A stretch of 64,000 nt of DNA. Source: Pseudomonas pergaminensis. Lineage in GTDB: Bacteria > Pseudomonadota > Gammaproteobacteria > Pseudomonadales > Pseudomonadaceae. The notes beneath the pieces are model-generated. The model had not been told where the DNA came from. It worked only from the letters and a program-made list of their open reading frames with translations, and searched no databases. The number at the start of each line of letters is the position of its first letter. Position 1 is the stretch's first letter. The stretch spans positions 4,464,001-4,528,000 of the forward strand of contig NZ_CP078013.2 of the NCBI RefSeq assembly GCF_024112395.2, read 5' to 3'. Positions 62,942 through 64,000 of this stretch are shown piece after piece. The position numbers were made by a program, and so were the translations under genes.

Positions 62942-64000
62942 ATGCGCAACCCCGTCGACTCCTTGCCACCCCTGCCCCGTATTTACGCCCTTGACCCTCA
63001 AGAGGCGGAACAAAGCTGGGACAGCGCCCCGCAATTGCTGGCAGCGCTCAATGCTGCCCGGCTGGGCGCGTGGTGCTGGGAAATCGACACCGGCAGAATC
63101 AGTTGGTCACGCGGCACCCAGGCGCTGTTTGGCTTTGATCCGCGCCAGCCACTGCCCAAGGACCTGGACTACCTCGACCTGCTCGCGCCACAGGATCGCG
63201 CCCGCGTGGTGCGGGCCTTTCACGCGGTTCTGGCCGGCGAGCCGTTCGAGCAGGCCATGCATCACCATATCCAGTGGCCGGACGGCACCCACCACTGGCT
63301 GGAAATCAATGGCAGCCTGGCACCTGACAAAGCCGGACGACGGCGCATGATCGGGGTGATCCGCGAGACCACCCGCCAACGCGAGCGGGAGCGCGCCCTC
63401 AGCCACTCGGAAAAACGCTTCGCCACGCTGTTTCACCTGTGCCCCAATATGGTCTTGCTGACGCGCCAGTCCGATGGACTGATCAGTGAAGCCAACCAGT
63501 ACTTCGAGATGCTCTTCGGCTGGCCGGTGGCCGACGCCATCGGCCGCACCACCCTGGACCTGGGCCTGTGGCGCCACCCCGAGCAACGCGCGCAGCTGGT
63601 CAAGGCCACCCAGCGCAAGGGCGAGCCCATCACCATGGAGGTGCAATTTTGCGCCAGTAACGGCCAGATCCACGACGGCACGCTCAGCGCACAAAAAGTC
63701 GAGCTGGAGGGTGAGGCCTACCTGATCAGTACGTTTCTCGACACCACTGAGCGCAAAAACGCCGAGCAGGCCCTCAAGGACAGCCAGGAGCGCCTCGACC
63801 TGGCCCTGGACTCGGCGCAACTGGGCACCTGGGACTGGCACATTCCCACCGGCATGCTCTACGGCTCGGCGCGCGCCGCCCAACTGCACGGCCTGCCACC
63901 GGAGCCATTCCATGAGTCCTTCGACGCCTTCTTCGAGGGCATGCCCGATGAAGAGCGCGATAGCATGCGCAACGCCTACCGCACCCTGCGCGAAGGCCCG
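62942..64000 (+). CDS. Multi-PAS sensor protein (start only; runs past window end)
   Basis: The frame from the ATG at 62942 (MRNPVDSLPPLPRIYALDPQ) stays open to the window edge, giving 353 residues so far. Three PAS/PAC-like units are visible: about 33-148 (LGAWCWEIDTGRISWSRG, then HHWLEINGSLAPD), about 158-275 (FATLFHLCPNMVLLTRQSDG, LISTFLDTTERKNAEQALKD) and a third from about 285 (LDLALDSAQLGTWDWHIPTG). Soluble so far. Such proteins usually end in GGDEF-EAL or histidine kinase domains; the output domain is outside the window. Confidence 0.85.
   Translation, partial: MRNPVDSLPPLPRIYALDPQEAEQSWDSAPQLLAALNAARLGAWCWEIDTGRISWSRGTQALFGFDPRQPLPKDLDYLDLLAPQDRARVVRAFHAVLAGEPFEQAMHHHIQWPDGTHHWLEINGSLAPDKAGRRRMIGVIRETTRQRERERALSHSEKRFATLFHLCPNMVLLTRQSDGLISEANQYFEMLFGWPVADAIGRTTLDLGLWRHPEQRAQLVKATQRKGEPITMEVQFCASNGQIHDGTLSAQKVELEGEAYLISTFLDTTERKNAEQALKDSQERLDLALDSAQLGTWDWHIPTGMLYGSARAAQLHGLPPEPFHESFDAFFEGMPDEERDSMRNAYRTLREGP

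Overview
The window is a 64 kb stretch of a Pseudomonas chromosome, most likely from the P. fluorescens group. Pointers are the GC-rich coding style, an RsmE-type CsrA, Pseudomonas-restricted small families (DUF1654, DUF2790, a DUF1652-like protein), FimV, and many REP/REPIN-type palindromes between genes. Most of it is core genome in orders familiar from pseudomonads. No prophage, CRISPR array, insertion sequence or rRNA operon was seen.

Layout. 1-1686: the end of a flavin monooxygenase gene and a SsuA-like sulfonate-binding protein. 1687-2670: a non-coding block with a multi-stem palindromic element and a head-to-tail array of 72-bp REP-like units. 2671-9022: a ferric-siderophore route, with a TonB receptor followed by FecB, FecC, FecD and FecE homologues. 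9241-10235: an unassigned MptE/DUF115-like gene and tRNA-Pro. 10326-17614 (minus strand): the translation cluster thrS-infC-rpmI-rplT-pheS-pheT-ihfA-merR. 17982-20029: small exported or unknown proteins and a cold-shock protein. 20063-27026: a ribose operon rbsBACRKD ending in an exported nucleoside hydrolase. 27588-31552: periplasmic glutaminase-asparaginase, a DUF1654-endonuclease I pair, a SPOR lipoprotein, rsmE and two small proteins. 31572-36044: a HAD phosphatase, a secreted alpha/beta hydrolase, a DUF2790 protein, a heavy-metal-type two-component system and a small membrane protein. 36060-38372: pyroglutamyl peptidase with a 5-oxoproline transporter. 38712-43243: a DUF4410 lipoprotein, an MFS exporter, a PuuB-like oxidase and four tRNAs. 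43351-52347: SDR-metZ, purF-cvpA-dedD-folC-accD-trpF and truA. 52578-61844: fimV, a cysteine-less Asd paralogue, asd, leuB, a methyltransferase, leuD and leuC. 61985-64000: a LysR regulator and the start of a PAS-domain sensor.

How parts work together. The siderophore genes make a complete outer-membrane-to-cytoplasm uptake path. The nucleoside hydrolase can release ribose for the adjacent Rbs transporter, pyranase and kinase. Pyroglutamyl peptidase makes 5-oxoproline, the presumed substrate of the neighbouring transporter. LeuBCD and Asd serve leucine and aspartate-family synthesis.

The most interesting signals are regulatory. (1) Two hairpins just before thrS carry tRNA-Thr-like anticodon loops. 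(2) Two near-identical CATTACA/TTGTnATC boxes precede the alpha/beta hydrolase and the DUF2790-two-component operon. (3) A LexA box precedes DUF1654-endA. (4) The ansB promoter has AauR-type boxes and a sigma-54 element. (5) The rbs operon has a perfect LacI-type operator. (6) infC appears to start at an ATT codon overlapping the thrS stop. None of these was tested by computation; all were read by eye.
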